Assembly (NCBI RefSeq): GCF_013141765.1
Contig: NZ_WHOD01000020.1
Coordinates: 1 to 64,000, forward strand
Direction: 5' to 3'
DNA from: Paenibacillus foliorum
Lineage (GTDB): Bacteria; Bacillota; Bacilli; Paenibacillales; NBRC-103111
Length of the DNA: 64,000 bases
Part shown: in pieces, positions 52,429-62,455 of the stretch
Position numbering within the stretch: position 1 is the stretch's first letter
Layout: every line of letters starts with the position of its first letter
Made by a program: the position numbers and the translations under genes
Notes under the pieces: model-generated
Database searches by the model: none
Told to the model about the DNA's origin: nothing
The model's input: the letters and a program-made list of their open reading frames with translations, nothing else

Positions 52429-54207
52429 ATGATGGGGAAACTTTTTGCATTCAACAAGAGCATTTTTGGAAGACTTCTGGCAACTTTTATTCTATTAAGT
52501 ATTATCCCAATGAGCGTAGTTGGTCTGGTGTCTTTTAAAGTTTCTGAGAAGCTGCTGGATGCACAGGTAAGCAAATCAAATATTGATACACTAGAGCAAA
52601 TCGACAAAAATATAAGTGTACTTCTCGATCAAGTCAGTGCAATCGTCAACATCTACAATATGAATAATGAGCTCGAGTCGATGCTAACCAAATCTTATAG
52701 CAATATCTACGACCAGCTTCTAGATCAGGCCAAAGTGGAGAACAGTATGCTGCGCTACTCATTTGCTTTTGATTGGCTTAATTTCCAATCCTTTCTCATC
52801 GGTCAAAATGGGCTTATCTATACACAAAATTACCAGAACAATATCGTAGATCCTGACCGTCTGTTAAGCTATCAGTGGGATGATTATCTGTCTCATATGC
52901 CTGATAGAATCACTTGGCTTAGTACCCACAAAAGCTTCTTGAAAAACAATGAAGGAACCAATGTATTTACAGCATCCAAATTGTTACAGACAGCTAATAC
53001 GAACAAGTCTTATGGGGTATTCGTCTTAAGCGTCAAAGAAGATAATCTATATAATATTTATAAGAACCTGCTGAACAATGGGAAGGAAATCTTCATACTG
53101 GATTCCAACTTGAACATCATCTCACACAGCAATAGGGAACGGGTTGGCGGAAAGATGGAAGGCGAGCCTTATGTACAATGGTTATCCGATAACGATGAAA
53201 GCTACAAAATCTCCACGATCAACAATGAGAAATACCTTACTTTATATAAAAAAATAAGCCGAGTGGATTGGTACATTGTCGAGAAGATCCCGATGTCCGC
53301 TATTTACAAAGACATCGATGTGTTAAAATCGAGAGTTTTTCTTATTGCCTTTATTTGTATCCTGCTGTCCTTGGCAGCTGCTTTGTTCATCTCCCGAACG
53401 ATCGCCATGCCGCTTGGGAAATTATCCAGACGGATTCAAACCTATTTGCTGAAAGGAAATACCCAATCCATCAAATCGCCATCTTCGGTAAATGAGATTA
53501 ATTTGTTGACCACCGAGTACGATAACATGATCAATAAACTTGATCGGACAATTGGCGATTTAGTAAAAAATCAGGAAGAGAAGCGGGTGGCTGAACTACA
53601 GGCTCTACAAATGCAGATTAATCCACATTTTTTGTACAATACACTGAATTCTATTAAATGCTTGGTTTGGGTTCAAAAAACGCATCTAATCGAACCTACC
53701 ATCAACGCGCTCGTCAATTTGCTCGAACAAACGATTAATCGTAGTGATGAGCTTATCAGCATCCAAGATGAAATCGATAATATCGATCACTATATCTATA
53801 TTCAACAAATACGAACGTCCCATACGATCACGATGAATTACAAAATTGATGAACAGCTAATGCCATACAAGCTACCAAAACTGCTCTTACAGCCCATCAT
53901 TGAAAATGCAATTTTCCACGGGATCGAACCGAATAAGACAACGGGCACCATTTCTGTGTATGGATCTCAATACAGAGGCGGCATAAAAATTGAAATTATC
54001 GACAACGGCATTGGAATGAGCGAGGAAGATATCGATCGCATTTTTAACGAAACAGGTAACCAATCATCTTCACGCTTCAGTGGAATAGGAATTCGTAATG
54101 TCGATGAACGATTGAAGTTGAATTTCGGATTACAATATGGTTTAACGATAAATAGCCAGCCTGGAATGGGGACATCGGTTACCCTAACACTACCTAAAGT
54201 ACAATGA
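52429..54207 (+). CDS. Sensor histidine kinase, YesM type
   Basis: This ~592-aa membrane kinase starts at ATG 52429 after AAAGGAATTGAGAAC, since the in-frame upstream ATG 52333 lacks a ribosome site. It has a span (~residues 15-37), a Cache-like extracellular sensor, a second span (LIAFICILLSLAAALFI) and a HAMP. The His-kinase motif QMQINPHFLYNTLNSIKCLVW carries the phosphorylated His, followed by ATP-binding ENAIFHGIEP and IDNGIGMSEEDI. It pairs with the response regulator that follows by 21 bases. Confidence 0.92.
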   Translation: MMGKLFAFNKSIFGRLLATFILLSIIPMSVVGLVSFKVSEKLLDAQVSKSNIDTLEQIDKNISVLLDQVSAIVNIYNMNNELESMLTKSYSNIYDQLLDQAKVENSMLRYSFAFDWLNFQSFLIGQNGLIYTQNYQNNIVDPDRLLSYQWDDYLSHMPDRITWLSTHKSFLKNNEGTNVFTASKLLQTANTNKSYGVFVLSVKEDNLYNIYKNLLNNGKEIFILDSNLNIISHSNRERVGGKMEGEPYVQWLSDNDESYKISTINNEKYLTLYKKISRVDWYIVEKIPMSAIYKDIDVLKSRVFLIAFICILLSLAAALFISRTIAMPLGKLSRRIQTYLLKGNTQSIKSPSSVNEINLLTTEYDNMINKLDRTIGDLVKNQEEKRVAELQALQMQINPHFLYNTLNSIKCLVWVQKTHLIEPTINALVNLLEQTINRSDELISIQDEIDNIDHYIYIQQIRTSHTITMNYKIDEQLMPYKLPKLLLQPIIENAIFHGIEPNKTTGTISVYGSQYRGGIKIEIIDNGIGMSEEDIDRIFNETGNQSSSRFSGIGIRNVDERLKLNFGLQYGLTINSQPGMGTSVTLTLPKVQ

Positions 54208-54228
54208 TATTAAAAGAGGTGCAAGCAC

Positions 54229-55788
54229 ATGTATAAGGTCATCATTGTAGATGATGAAAAGCTTTTACGCCAAGGCTTTATCCATATGACGGACTGGTCC
54301 GTAAATGGCTTTGAAATCGTTGGTGACGCATCCAACGGAATTGAAGCCTTAGAGCTTGTAGAACGTTATCAGCCTGACATTGTTGTAACGGATATTCGCA
54401 TGCCTGGAATGGACGGGATTGAATTGACTCGAATCCTTAAGCAAAGATATAAGGACATTCAGGTCATTGTGTTAAGCAGCTATAACGATTTTGAATATGT
54501 GAAGGAAACTTTGCAGTTAGGAGCGCTAGACTATATTTTGAAGCCTACCATGCAATATACCGACTTGGTGAACGCCATGGAAAAAGCCAAATCGAACAAA
54601 CAGCATCAGGAGTTGGCTAAGGACACTCAAAGCGAACAAAGGAAAAAGTCCCTGTTAGGCTTCTTTAGAAGCCTCCTGTGTGAGCCTAATCAATCCGATG
54701 AAGCGATCCTGGATCAAATTTCTGCTTTTAGTCTACCGCTGCAGCCAGGTCTTATGCGTTTAATATGGATTCAACTTGAGCTTCCGGAAACCGATTCTGC
54801 TTCGGAGGCTTCCCAAGAGGGAGAGCTCACAAATACTATAGTTAACGAACTGCAAGCCATGCTGCAGCAGCATCAGAATGGCTGCTGCTTTGCTGTTAGT
54901 CCACTGCAGCTTATCGTCATTATGAACACGTCAGAAGACACATATAGAGATCAGATTGCCCCTGTCCTTGCATCCTACGATGTGCAGTACTGGCTGTGCG
55001 TGAGTGAACCTTTTTCCGAATTTAGCGATATTCCGGCAGTTCATCAACGACAACTAGCCCTCTCCCCGTATCGGTTTTACATAAATTCGGGTTCTGTAAT
55101 AAATGAAGCTGAGCTTACAGAGCTGAAAACCAGCCTGGATTTGCCATTTAAAAACTTTAACGATTACATCGATAAACAAGACTTCCTTGGACTTTACAAA
55201 CAGGTGCAGCACATCATTACAGATAGCATTCAAAATAGGCATTATATAGATCCCTATGCCATTCGGAATGGATTTATTGAAGTATGCTACTATATTATCC
55301 ATAGACTTGATGAGATGGGATTAGAGATTGACGAGCTTCATAAGCGGAAAATTACTTTTTTCAAATTGATCGAGAATACTGGGAATGTGGCAGACTGTTT
55401 ACAGGTGCTTGAGCATATATTGAGCGAAATCGAAACGTCCTTGAAGGACAGCCGGAATGGGAATTACAATCCTACGGTGAAATCCATTATCCATTTCATT
55501 CAACAGCATTACAGCGAAGATATTTCTCTGCAATCTATCGCGCTTCACTTCCACCTTAACAAAAGCTATCTAAGCCAGTTATTTAAATTGCAGACGGGAG
55601 AAACTCTCAATAATTACTTGATAAACCTGCGAATCGATGAAGCCAAAGCACTGCTGAGGAAGTCCAACTCTAACATTTATACGGTTTGCCAAGCGATCGG
55701 TTATTCAAATCCGAGCTACTTCGGTCAAGTATTCAAAAAAGTAGTCGGCATGAAGCCTTCCGAGTATAGCAAATTGTACAATAAATAA
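54229..55788 (+). CDS. AraC-type response regulator, YesN type
   Basis: This 519-aa regulator has an N-terminal receiver (IIVDDEKLLRQGF with acidic pair, phospho-Asp in IVVTDIRMPGMDG, Lys in YILKPTMQ). A long linker domain follows. The C-terminal AraC domain includes ISLQSIALHFHLNKSYLSQLFK and AIGYSNPSYFGQVFKKVVGMKPSEY. It probably activates the glycan operon that converges from 63.8 kb. GAGGTGCAAGCAC precedes ATG 54229. Confidence 0.93.
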   Translation: MYKVIIVDDEKLLRQGFIHMTDWSVNGFEIVGDASNGIEALELVERYQPDIVVTDIRMPGMDGIELTRILKQRYKDIQVIVLSSYNDFEYVKETLQLGALDYILKPTMQYTDLVNAMEKAKSNKQHQELAKDTQSEQRKKSLLGFFRSLLCEPNQSDEAILDQISAFSLPLQPGLMRLIWIQLELPETDSASEASQEGELTNTIVNELQAMLQQHQNGCCFAVSPLQLIVIMNTSEDTYRDQIAPVLASYDVQYWLCVSEPFSEFSDIPAVHQRQLALSPYRFYINSGSVINEAELTELKTSLDLPFKNFNDYIDKQDFLGLYKQVQHIITDSIQNRHYIDPYAIRNGFIEVCYYIIHRLDEMGLEIDELHKRKITFFKLIENTGNVADCLQVLEHILSEIETSLKDSRNGNYNPTVKSIIHFIQQHYSEDISLQSIALHFHLNKSYLSQLFKLQTGETLNNYLINLRIDEAKALLRKSNSNIYTVCQAIGYSNPSYFGQVFKKVVGMKPSEYSKLYNK

Positions 55789-55810
55789 TGAAGCCCTGCG
55801 GAAGGCATGG

Positions 55811-55848
55811 AAAAGAGGAGTCGAATTTCTTCGACTCCTCTTTTCTCA
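55811..55848. terminator. Bidirectional terminator between the response regulator and the glycosidase
   Basis: AAAAGAGGAGTCGAA and TTCGACTCCTCTTTT around TTTC form a perfect 15-bp stem with T-rich ends on both strands. Confidence 0.88.
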
Positions 55849-55873
55849 TTTCATCGTTTATTTCCACTTACCG

Positions 55874-58800
55874 CTACTGTGGAGCGGCTTGAAGCATTCT
55901 AAGCACAGTGACGACAACCTCTGCTCTAGTCGCTCTTTCGTTAGGTGCGAAGAGATCAGAGCTTCGTCCATTAACGATTCCTTTTGCTGCTGCGGCAGCT
56001 ACATAGCCTTTGGCCCATGAAGGAATGTCAGCATCATCCGCAAAGCTTGGTTTAGTCAGATTTTTATCTGACAGCTTCAATGCCCGACCTATCATGGTAA
56101 CTATCTCGGCTCGGGAGATCGGCTGGTCGGGGCGGAAGGTGTTATCTTCATAGCCAGTGATCCAACCCGCGTTAACAGCACTGCTGACGCCCTCTAATGC
56201 CCAGCTTGGAATCCGATTCGCATCAGAGAAAGTCAGATCTTCTGCCTTTCCTTGCAAATGCAAGGCTCTGGACATCATTAACGTAAACTCCGATCGGGTA
56301 ATCGTGCGATCCGGAAGGAAGGTTCCATCGTTGTACCCGTTAATGATTCCCTTGCTTGCACCATCCTCAATCTGTACCTGTGCCCAATGCCCTTTAATAT
56401 CCTTCCAAGCCATACTTTCGGATGGCTTCGACATATCTTTAGGCTTGGAAGCTTCTTTGCTCGTTGCAAAAACTGCAAATTTAGTAAAGTGGTCTACGGT
56501 TGCCGTAATGGTAGTGCCGCTAACAGTACCGCCTACTTCCATCCATTTCTTTGCCGATTCGTCATAATAGAAGATGGACGCCTTATTGTCTCCTAGTAAA
56601 GCAGTATCTAACTGGAGCGTAAGAGTAACCGGATTTTTAAAATTACCATTGATATTCTTTGAGATTTCGAAAATCGGACTAATTAGCTTCATTTTATCGG
56701 TTTTCAAGCTTTCCGTTAGTTCAATCTTTTGAATGCTGATTTGAGCTGCTTCATTCAGAGCTCCCTCAGGAATCACAACGGATACTTCATCCCCTAAGCT
56801 GACTTTCCCGGAACCTCCCGCAGCAATCGATACACTGTTTGAAGCTTGCGTAGACACGGATGCGCCGCCACCTCGATGTGAGGATGAATTTGAGCTGATG
56901 GATTTTGCAGGTGTAAACTTAAATGCGGTGATTGAATGAGCAGGATACGTGTAGTTAAAAGTACTGGAGTTGATAGTAAGCTCACTCGTATCAATGTCCA
57001 CTGTATTCGGCTTTTCATTGGTATTGATGTCTTCCAGCTTATCTGAGTTCAAGGTCCATACCTCGGCTGATTGTGCTTTATAGCCCGACAGTTCCACAGC
57101 GGAGGTTACTGCATCGGTTGCGTCTTGATTCAGTACAATCATGTACAGATCATTATCGGTTCTGGAAGCTACCGTCATCAATTTGTTAATATTTTGATCT
57201 TTGTTGTCAATGTTTACGGTTCTTACCGGATTATTATTGATGGTGGACTTCACTTCGTTCGCACCGCTCATATGCGTAAACATTTTGTACATGTAAGCGG
57301 AAGCTGACGGCAAGAAGGTGTACGTGTCAAATAGTGCCATAGGTACGGCCGATTTGTTCTCGAACCATCTGTCAATTAGAGAATGCCTCAACGCGTATTC
57401 CAAATCCATATCGATGAAATGCATGAGCATATTGGCGGTTTGCAGGGTTGCTCCCAAAGACCCCTCATATAAAAGGGCGGTTTTGGTTACTCCATTTTCC
57501 TGATATGTCTTAAACTCAGCATCGTGCTGACCGTATTCCGTTACAATAGGCTTGATATTGCGCCCTGATACTGTAGCGGATGAGTGTGCGATCTCCTTTA
57601 CTTCTTGAACTCTTGCTTCCGAATCCAACATAGTGGCATAGTGGTACTTGGCAACGTTATTTGGATCATAAGGAGTAGCCATAGATAAGCCAACCACCGG
57701 CTCCTTTTTTAACCCGACGTAAGGATGTATAACAATTCCATCGTAAGGAACCGTATTGCCAAGTGCAGCTATGGCATAGCTTTGGTCCATAGAGCTGTAA
57801 ATCTTGATTGTTGGGTCCACCGCTTTCATCTTGGCGTAATATTCTCCAACCCCAGCATGTGTTGTTTGATAGGTAACTTTGATTTCTTTGCCGGCAGCAG
57901 GGATATTTCCGTGGGTGCCGTCTCCAAACTTGATTGCGCCGGTAGTATAATCCAGTTCAAACGAATAGGTTGCTCCTGTCACAGATAAATTGGATACTTG
58001 AGTCCAATTCTGCGCTTGCCAGAGGTCATTTTTGCCTGTAGCAGGGTTATACATGTTATTGCCAATAGATACCTCTACCTGTGATCCTGCAACAATCGGA
58101 GCGTACTTGGCATATTTCACCTGGTTCGGCTTGCCGTTGCTTTTGGAAGCATCCGTCGGGTCAGCTTCTCTCCAATCATCGATTAGTCCCGTCTTCTGCT
58201 GGGTAAATTTCACCGTACCACCATTCGCATATAAATAGGCCGTCTTTAGATCAGAATTACTGTTAAGAGCAAGCACTGCGGGATCCTGGGAAACAATTTG
58301 CCCAGACATCCAATAATTTTGACCGAAGAAATTAATTTCATTTCCCAGCTCAAAAGTTTTGATGTTATATGGCGCGGGGTGTCCATTCTGTGCGCGCTTC
58401 ATCGCCCAGGGGTGTGCAGCATCAGCAGGGGAATTTAAATACTCTACCAGCTCAGCGGCATCCTGCGGGTCTCCGTTCCCTACATTATAAACATAGGGCG
58501 TATCGAAACCATGCTTTTCGGAATAACGCATGGCTTCATCCAAGCCAAAATTTGCTTTCTCCGGGCCATTACCTAAATAAGGGTTAACCTGATTCAGCCT
58601 TTGTTCAACAGGTCCGATAGAGCGCTTCCACCAAAAAAGGTTAGCTGTTGTCCCACCCGGATACCGAAGTGATTTTAAACCAATTTCGGATAGGTTCTTG
58701 TCAAACTGAGCATAAACACTTTTAGTTACAGGATCCCACATGCCGACGCCATCGACAAAATAGCGATGATTTACGCCGAACAGACCAGGCTTAATAGAAT

Positions 58801-58945
58801 GAAGCACATTGCTGGATTCTACCGTGATTTTCGTGTTCGATGCTTCAGCAGCAGCAGCTTGAGGAGTCATAACGCCTCCTACGAATAAGGATGCACATAA
58901 TAACAAGCTTGTGAATCCGCTTACATTTTTATTGAATGATTGCAT
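55874..58945 (-). CDS. SLH-anchored surface glycoside hydrolase, clan-A-like
   Basis: This 1023-aa secreted enzyme has a signal peptide to ~residue 33. The catalytic part shows GLKSLRYPGGTTAN (~90), FELGNEINFFGQ with probable acid/base Glu203, and PIVTEYGQHD with probable nucleophile Glu470, resembling alpha-L-arabinofuranosidases of GH51 and related clan-A families. A domain of ~130 residues (about 232-364) is inserted in the barrel. A ZU5-like domain (~720-835) precedes three SLH repeats (WKDIKGHWAQ..., end) that bind secondary cell wall polymer. It is last in the operon, 85 bases after the sulfatase. Confidence 0.85.
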   Translation of the reverse strand: MQSFNKNVSGFTSLLLCASLFVGGVMTPQAAAAEASNTKITVESSNVLHSIKPGLFGVNHRYFVDGVGMWDPVTKSVYAQFDKNLSEIGLKSLRYPGGTTANLFWWKRSIGPVEQRLNQVNPYLGNGPEKANFGLDEAMRYSEKHGFDTPYVYNVGNGDPQDAAELVEYLNSPADAAHPWAMKRAQNGHPAPYNIKTFELGNEINFFGQNYWMSGQIVSQDPAVLALNSNSDLKTAYLYANGGTVKFTQQKTGLIDDWREADPTDASKSNGKPNQVKYAKYAPIVAGSQVEVSIGNNMYNPATGKNDLWQAQNWTQVSNLSVTGATYSFELDYTTGAIKFGDGTHGNIPAAGKEIKVTYQTTHAGVGEYYAKMKAVDPTIKIYSSMDQSYAIAALGNTVPYDGIVIHPYVGLKKEPVVGLSMATPYDPNNVAKYHYATMLDSEARVQEVKEIAHSSATVSGRNIKPIVTEYGQHDAEFKTYQENGVTKTALLYEGSLGATLQTANMLMHFIDMDLEYALRHSLIDRWFENKSAVPMALFDTYTFLPSASAYMYKMFTHMSGANEVKSTINNNPVRTVNIDNKDQNINKLMTVASRTDNDLYMIVLNQDATDAVTSAVELSGYKAQSAEVWTLNSDKLEDINTNEKPNTVDIDTSELTINSSTFNYTYPAHSITAFKFTPAKSISSNSSSHRGGGASVSTQASNSVSIAAGGSGKVSLGDEVSVVIPEGALNEAAQISIQKIELTESLKTDKMKLISPIFEISKNINGNFKNPVTLTLQLDTALLGDNKASIFYYDESAKKWMEVGGTVSGTTITATVDHFTKFAVFATSKEASKPKDMSKPSESMAWKDIKGHWAQVQIEDGASKGIINGYNDGTFLPDRTITRSEFTLMMSRALHLQGKAEDLTFSDANRIPSWALEGVSSAVNAGWITGYEDNTFRPDQPISRAEIVTMIGRALKLSDKNLTKPSFADDADIPSWAKGYVAAAAAKGIVNGRSSDLFAPNERATRAEVVVTVLRMLQAAPQ

Positions 58946-58982
58946 GGTTGACCTCCCAAAGGATTTATTTATAGTTAACGAC

Positions 58983-59023
58983 AGGTATGTCTCTCTGCTT
59001 GTTATTTGTATCGAGACATACCT
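58983..59023. other. Intercistronic inverted repeat between sulfatase and glycosidase
   Basis: AGGTATGTCTC (58983-58993) and GAGACATACCT (59013-59023) are perfect 11-bp arms around a 19-base loop without T run. It may stabilise or process the mRNA. Confidence 0.6.
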
Positions 59024-59030
59024 ATCGGTG

Positions 59031-60530
59031 CTATTCCAGACCTAGACGCAAGTACTGCTCATCCGGCGAATCATGATCCTCTAATGCTTTGCGCAGCAGC
59101 TCGAGCATCCTCTGCTCGGCCTCTTTATCGTGAATTGGATGATTCTGTCCATAATCGTCTATGTTATGGAAGAGTAGATGCTCTCTGATGAATGTACTGT
59201 TGACATGAAATGACTGTGTTTGGTCCTTCATTTGCACATTATCCCCCGGTATTTTGTACACAGGAAAGTCTGTCCATTTCAGAAATGGACCTATTTCGAT
59301 GCGACTGGGATCAATAATGTGATTTAACCCGTAATAATGTCCTATCGTTGTTGGCATTGCCGTGTACAAATTAATCGGTGAATTATCTTCCTGCGATGAT
59401 GCTCTGAAGTAAGTGTATTCTCCGTCCGTAACATTTACATTCTTCCCGAAATAGCCGTATAAAGCGCAGTCTCTAATAGCAGCAGCTTCACCGCGTATTA
59501 AGGGCAGCCATGATTTTCCATGCAGTTTGTTTCTGGCGCAGCTAATATCCACACCGAAATGCTCCAGCAAGGTTGGGAATACATCGATGTTTTGCGTCAA
59601 TGCATCGATCCGCTTTCCAGCATGCTTGCTTCCCGGCAAATGAACCATAAGGGGGATATGGGCAATTTCGTTGTAGGCAGGCATAATATTTTTGGCCATA
59701 AAGTCATGCTCACCGAGTAAATATCCGTGATCAGAAGTGAAGATTAACAGGGTATCATCCCACATCCCCCTACGATCCATCACATCCAGCAGCTTACCGA
59801 CTGAGCGATCCGTCATAGTAAGCAGTGCAGCATAACGCTTCCGTATATGCTTCAGTGCATCATCGGGTACATTCACTTGTCCATACTCCGGCCAATAGTA
59901 GGAAGGTCCTTCGTAATCGTCCTCGTAATCATCGAGCTCGCTGTCCGGCAAGTCGAACGGCTCATGTGGATCGAATGCCTCCACCCATAGAAGATAATTA
60001 TCTTCCTCTCGGTTATCCTCGAGCCAATTCAATGCAGATTGGATCGTTTTTGGTGAGGAATAGTCTTCCTCAGAATGAAACTGTGTTCTATTGAGAGCAT
60101 ACTGCGGCATAAATTTGCCGATCTGTTCCGGTTTCTCGGGCTGGCTGACTCTGGAAACCCATGAATCCAGCTCTTGTCCACGGATGAAATCCCAAGTGTC
60201 GAACTGTTGGCAATAATTCTCTCCGCCTACACGGAAATAATGGTAATGGTCCGTTGCAATATGGGAAAATACCCCGTTATCCCGCAGTATCTGCGGTAAA
60301 GTATGATCAAATGGCTCTATCGGCCCCCAATTGCGTTCCAGAAATCCGAGTCGTCCCGTCATCATGTCCCTGCGCGCAGGCATACAAGGCAGAGAGCCTG
60401 ACCAATGATTGGTGAAAATAGCCGATTTCTCCGCCAGCCTATCCAGATTGGGCGTTGCAATGCCTGATGCGCCGTAAGCGCTGAGATAATGCCGGTTGAC
60501 CGAGTCCAAGAGCAATACGATTGCCTTCAT
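59031..60530 (-). CDS. Sulfatase with CxPAR motif, cytoplasmic
   Basis: This 499-aa enzyme of the sulfatase superfamily has the motif C49-M-P-A-R53, where the FGE recognition pattern CxPxR is kept although Ser is Ala. Metal-binding MKAIVLLLDSVNRHY and late FTSDHGYLLGEHD are present. There is no signal peptide, so it acts inside on imported substrate. It lies 26 bases after a permease gene in the importer operon. It differs from the sulfatase at 369-2156. A phosphonate or phosphodiester substrate cannot be excluded. Confidence 0.9.
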   Translation of the reverse strand: MKAIVLLLDSVNRHYLSAYGASGIATPNLDRLAEKSAIFTNHWSGSLPCMPARRDMMTGRLGFLERNWGPIEPFDHTLPQILRDNGVFSHIATDHYHYFRVGGENYCQQFDTWDFIRGQELDSWVSRVSQPEKPEQIGKFMPQYALNRTQFHSEEDYSSPKTIQSALNWLEDNREEDNYLLWVEAFDPHEPFDLPDSELDDYEDDYEGPSYYWPEYGQVNVPDDALKHIRKRYAALLTMTDRSVGKLLDVMDRRGMWDDTLLIFTSDHGYLLGEHDFMAKNIMPAYNEIAHIPLMVHLPGSKHAGKRIDALTQNIDVFPTLLEHFGVDISCARNKLHGKSWLPLIRGEAAAIRDCALYGYFGKNVNVTDGEYTYFRASSQEDNSPINLYTAMPTTIGHYYGLNHIIDPSRIEIGPFLKWTDFPVYKIPGDNVQMKDQTQSFHVNSTFIREHLLFHNIDDYGQNHPIHDKEAEQRMLELLRKALEDHDSPDEQYLRLGLE

Positions 60531-60556
60531 TATGCTTTCTCCTTTTTTCTGCGTAA

Positions 60557-61420
60557 TTAGCCCTTAATTCCCGAAGTGACAATACCTTCAACAAAGTATT
60601 TTTGCGTAAACAAGAATAGAATTAATAGCGGTAAAATGATTAACGTCGTTGCCGACATAAGAAGATTCCATTGTACCTGGGTTTCGTCACGGAACATCGT
60701 TAATGCGAGCTGAACGGTTTTCATCTCGTCCGTATTGGTAACAATGAGGGGCCATGTATATTCATTCCAAGATTGGGTAGCCTTTAAAGCTACGAGAGTT
60801 GCGAAGATCGGCTTGCTGACAGGCACATAAATGTACAAAAACGTTTGGACACGAGTTAACCCGTCAATTTTCGCAGCATCATCCAGTTCTTTAGGAAAGC
60901 CGAGATAAAATTGCCTGAACAAAAACACCCCGAAGGAACCGGCAACGTAAGGAGCAATTAAGCCCATATAGGAATTAATCCAACCGAGTCCGCCTTGTCC
61001 GAATAAATCATTACCGCCCGCAAGAGGAATATGCTTTAGAATCAGGAACACCGGAATCATAGTCACTTGTGGAGGAATCATTAAACCTATCAAGGAAATC
61101 AGGAACAAGACATCCCTGCCTCTGAAATTCAATCTGCCAAAGCTATAGCCGGCAATCGAGTTAAGCAATAAACTTACAATTACTGTAATAACCGTCACAA
61201 ATACGGAGTTGAAAAAGTATGTTCCCCATTTGCCCCTGCTCATTGCCTCGACATAATTATGCCAAACCCATGTTTCCGGGAAAAAAATAAACTGTGGAGC
61301 CATTATATCTCCCATCGTTTTCAGCGATGTTAAAACCATTAATACAAATGGAAAGAGCATGAGTAAAGCGAAGATTAGTACAATTACAGAAAGCCCTAGC
61401 TTGGATTTCGTATCTTCCAT
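60557..61420 (-). CDS. Carbohydrate ABC permease (MalG type)
   Basis: This 287-aa permease has six membrane spans and the EAA loop LDDAAKIDGLTRVQTFLYIYVPVSKP. The C-terminus QKYFVEGIVTSGIKG is standard for the family. It follows its partner permease by 19 bases. It forms the membrane channel with the partner for glycan import. Confidence 0.93.
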   Translation of the reverse strand: MEDTKSKLGLSVIVLIFALLMLFPFVLMVLTSLKTMGDIMAPQFIFFPETWVWHNYVEAMSRGKWGTYFFNSVFVTVITVIVSLLLNSIAGYSFGRLNFRGRDVLFLISLIGLMIPPQVTMIPVFLILKHIPLAGGNDLFGQGGLGWINSYMGLIAPYVAGSFGVFLFRQFYLGFPKELDDAAKIDGLTRVQTFLYIYVPVSKPIFATLVALKATQSWNEYTWPLIVTNTDEMKTVQLALTMFRDETQVQWNLLMSATTLIILPLLILFLFTQKYFVEGIVTSGIKG

Positions 61421-61439
61421 ACCGTATCAACCACCTTAT

Positions 61440-62357
61440 TTAATCAATGTCATTACCTTGTCCATATTTGAAATTGACGATGGTAATAACCGCAATAATC
61501 GCCAGCAAAACCGTTGCCATAGCAGACGAGTAGCCTAACTGGAATTCACCGAATGCACGGTTATATATTTGATGAACAATTGTTGTCGTTGAATTCATCG
61601 GACCGCCGTTGGTCAAAATTTTAATTTGTTCAAATACGTTGAAGTTGTTAATTAAGCCAGTAATCAATAGAAAAAAAGTGATCGGCTTAAGCATAGGTAT
61701 CGTGATGTAAAAAAACTTGTGCAATGTATGGGCACCATCTACAGAAGCTGCCTCATATAAATCGCGAGGGACACCTTGCAATCCAGCCAAATAGATGACC
61801 ATGTTGTAGCCTACGAATTTCCATATTCCCATAATAATAAGGGCAACCATCGCCCAGTTTGCGTCATAGAGCCATTGCTTTCCTTGAATATGAAAAACGC
61901 CTAGAACCGTATTAGCTATACCGCGAGACGGTTCATAAATCCACAGCCAGATCATGGATACAGCAACCATGGAGGTCACATGAGGCGTGAAGAATCCCGT
62001 TCTGAAAAAGGAAAGACCAATTAATTTGTTATTTAATAGTCCCGCAAAAATCAAACCAAGAGCTAGAGTAAAGAAGAGTGTAAAAAAAGAGTATACCACC
62101 GTATTTTTGAGAGATATCCAGAAAAAAGTATCATCCCATAACACCCTATAGTTTTTGAGTCCGATAAAATCCATACGGTTCATGTCATAATTGGTAAAGC
62201 TTAAATAGATGTTTATCAGAATGGGAAGCAAGACGAAGATCAGCAAAAATATATAGAATGGAGCAATTAGCGCATATCCAATCGGATCACGGTCTAGTTG
62301 TTTCTTTTTTAATTTATTGCTTGCTACCGCCTCATGGGATACTGTGCTTGCATTCAT
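61440..62357 (-). CDS. Carbohydrate ABC permease (MalF type)
   Basis: ATG 62357 (MNASTVSHEAVASNK) follows GGAAGGAGAAACACA and gives 305 aa. It has six spans, entry segment YALIAPFYIFLLIFVLLPILINIYLSF and the EAA loop LYEAASVDGAHTLHKFFYITIPMLKP. It is the second gene of the operon. No ATPase gene is near, so a shared MsmX-like ATPase is expected. Confidence 0.93.
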   Translation of the reverse strand: MNASTVSHEAVASNKLKKKQLDRDPIGYALIAPFYIFLLIFVLLPILINIYLSFTNYDMNRMDFIGLKNYRVLWDDTFFWISLKNTVVYSFFTLFFTLALGLIFAGLLNNKLIGLSFFRTGFFTPHVTSMVAVSMIWLWIYEPSRGIANTVLGVFHIQGKQWLYDANWAMVALIIMGIWKFVGYNMVIYLAGLQGVPRDLYEAASVDGAHTLHKFFYITIPMLKPITFFLLITGLINNFNVFEQIKILTNGGPMNSTTTIVHQIYNRAFGEFQLGYSSAMATVLLAIIAVITIVNFKYGQGNDID

Positions 62358-62396
62358 TGTGTTTCTCCTTCCAGCCAAAATCTCAATATCTTAAGA

Positions 62397-62444
62397 AGCA
62401 GGCTTGTAGAAGCTTATAAGCTACAAACTCTCTACAAGCCTGCT
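62397..62444. other. Inverted repeat between binding-protein and permease genes
   Basis: AGCAGGCTTGTAGA (62397-62410) and TCTACAAGCCTGCT (62431-62444) are perfect 14-bp arms with a 20-base loop. Hairpins here typically protect the binding-protein mRNA and reduce downstream transcription, giving excess binding protein. Confidence 0.75.
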
Positions 62445-62455
62445 GGACCGCATCA

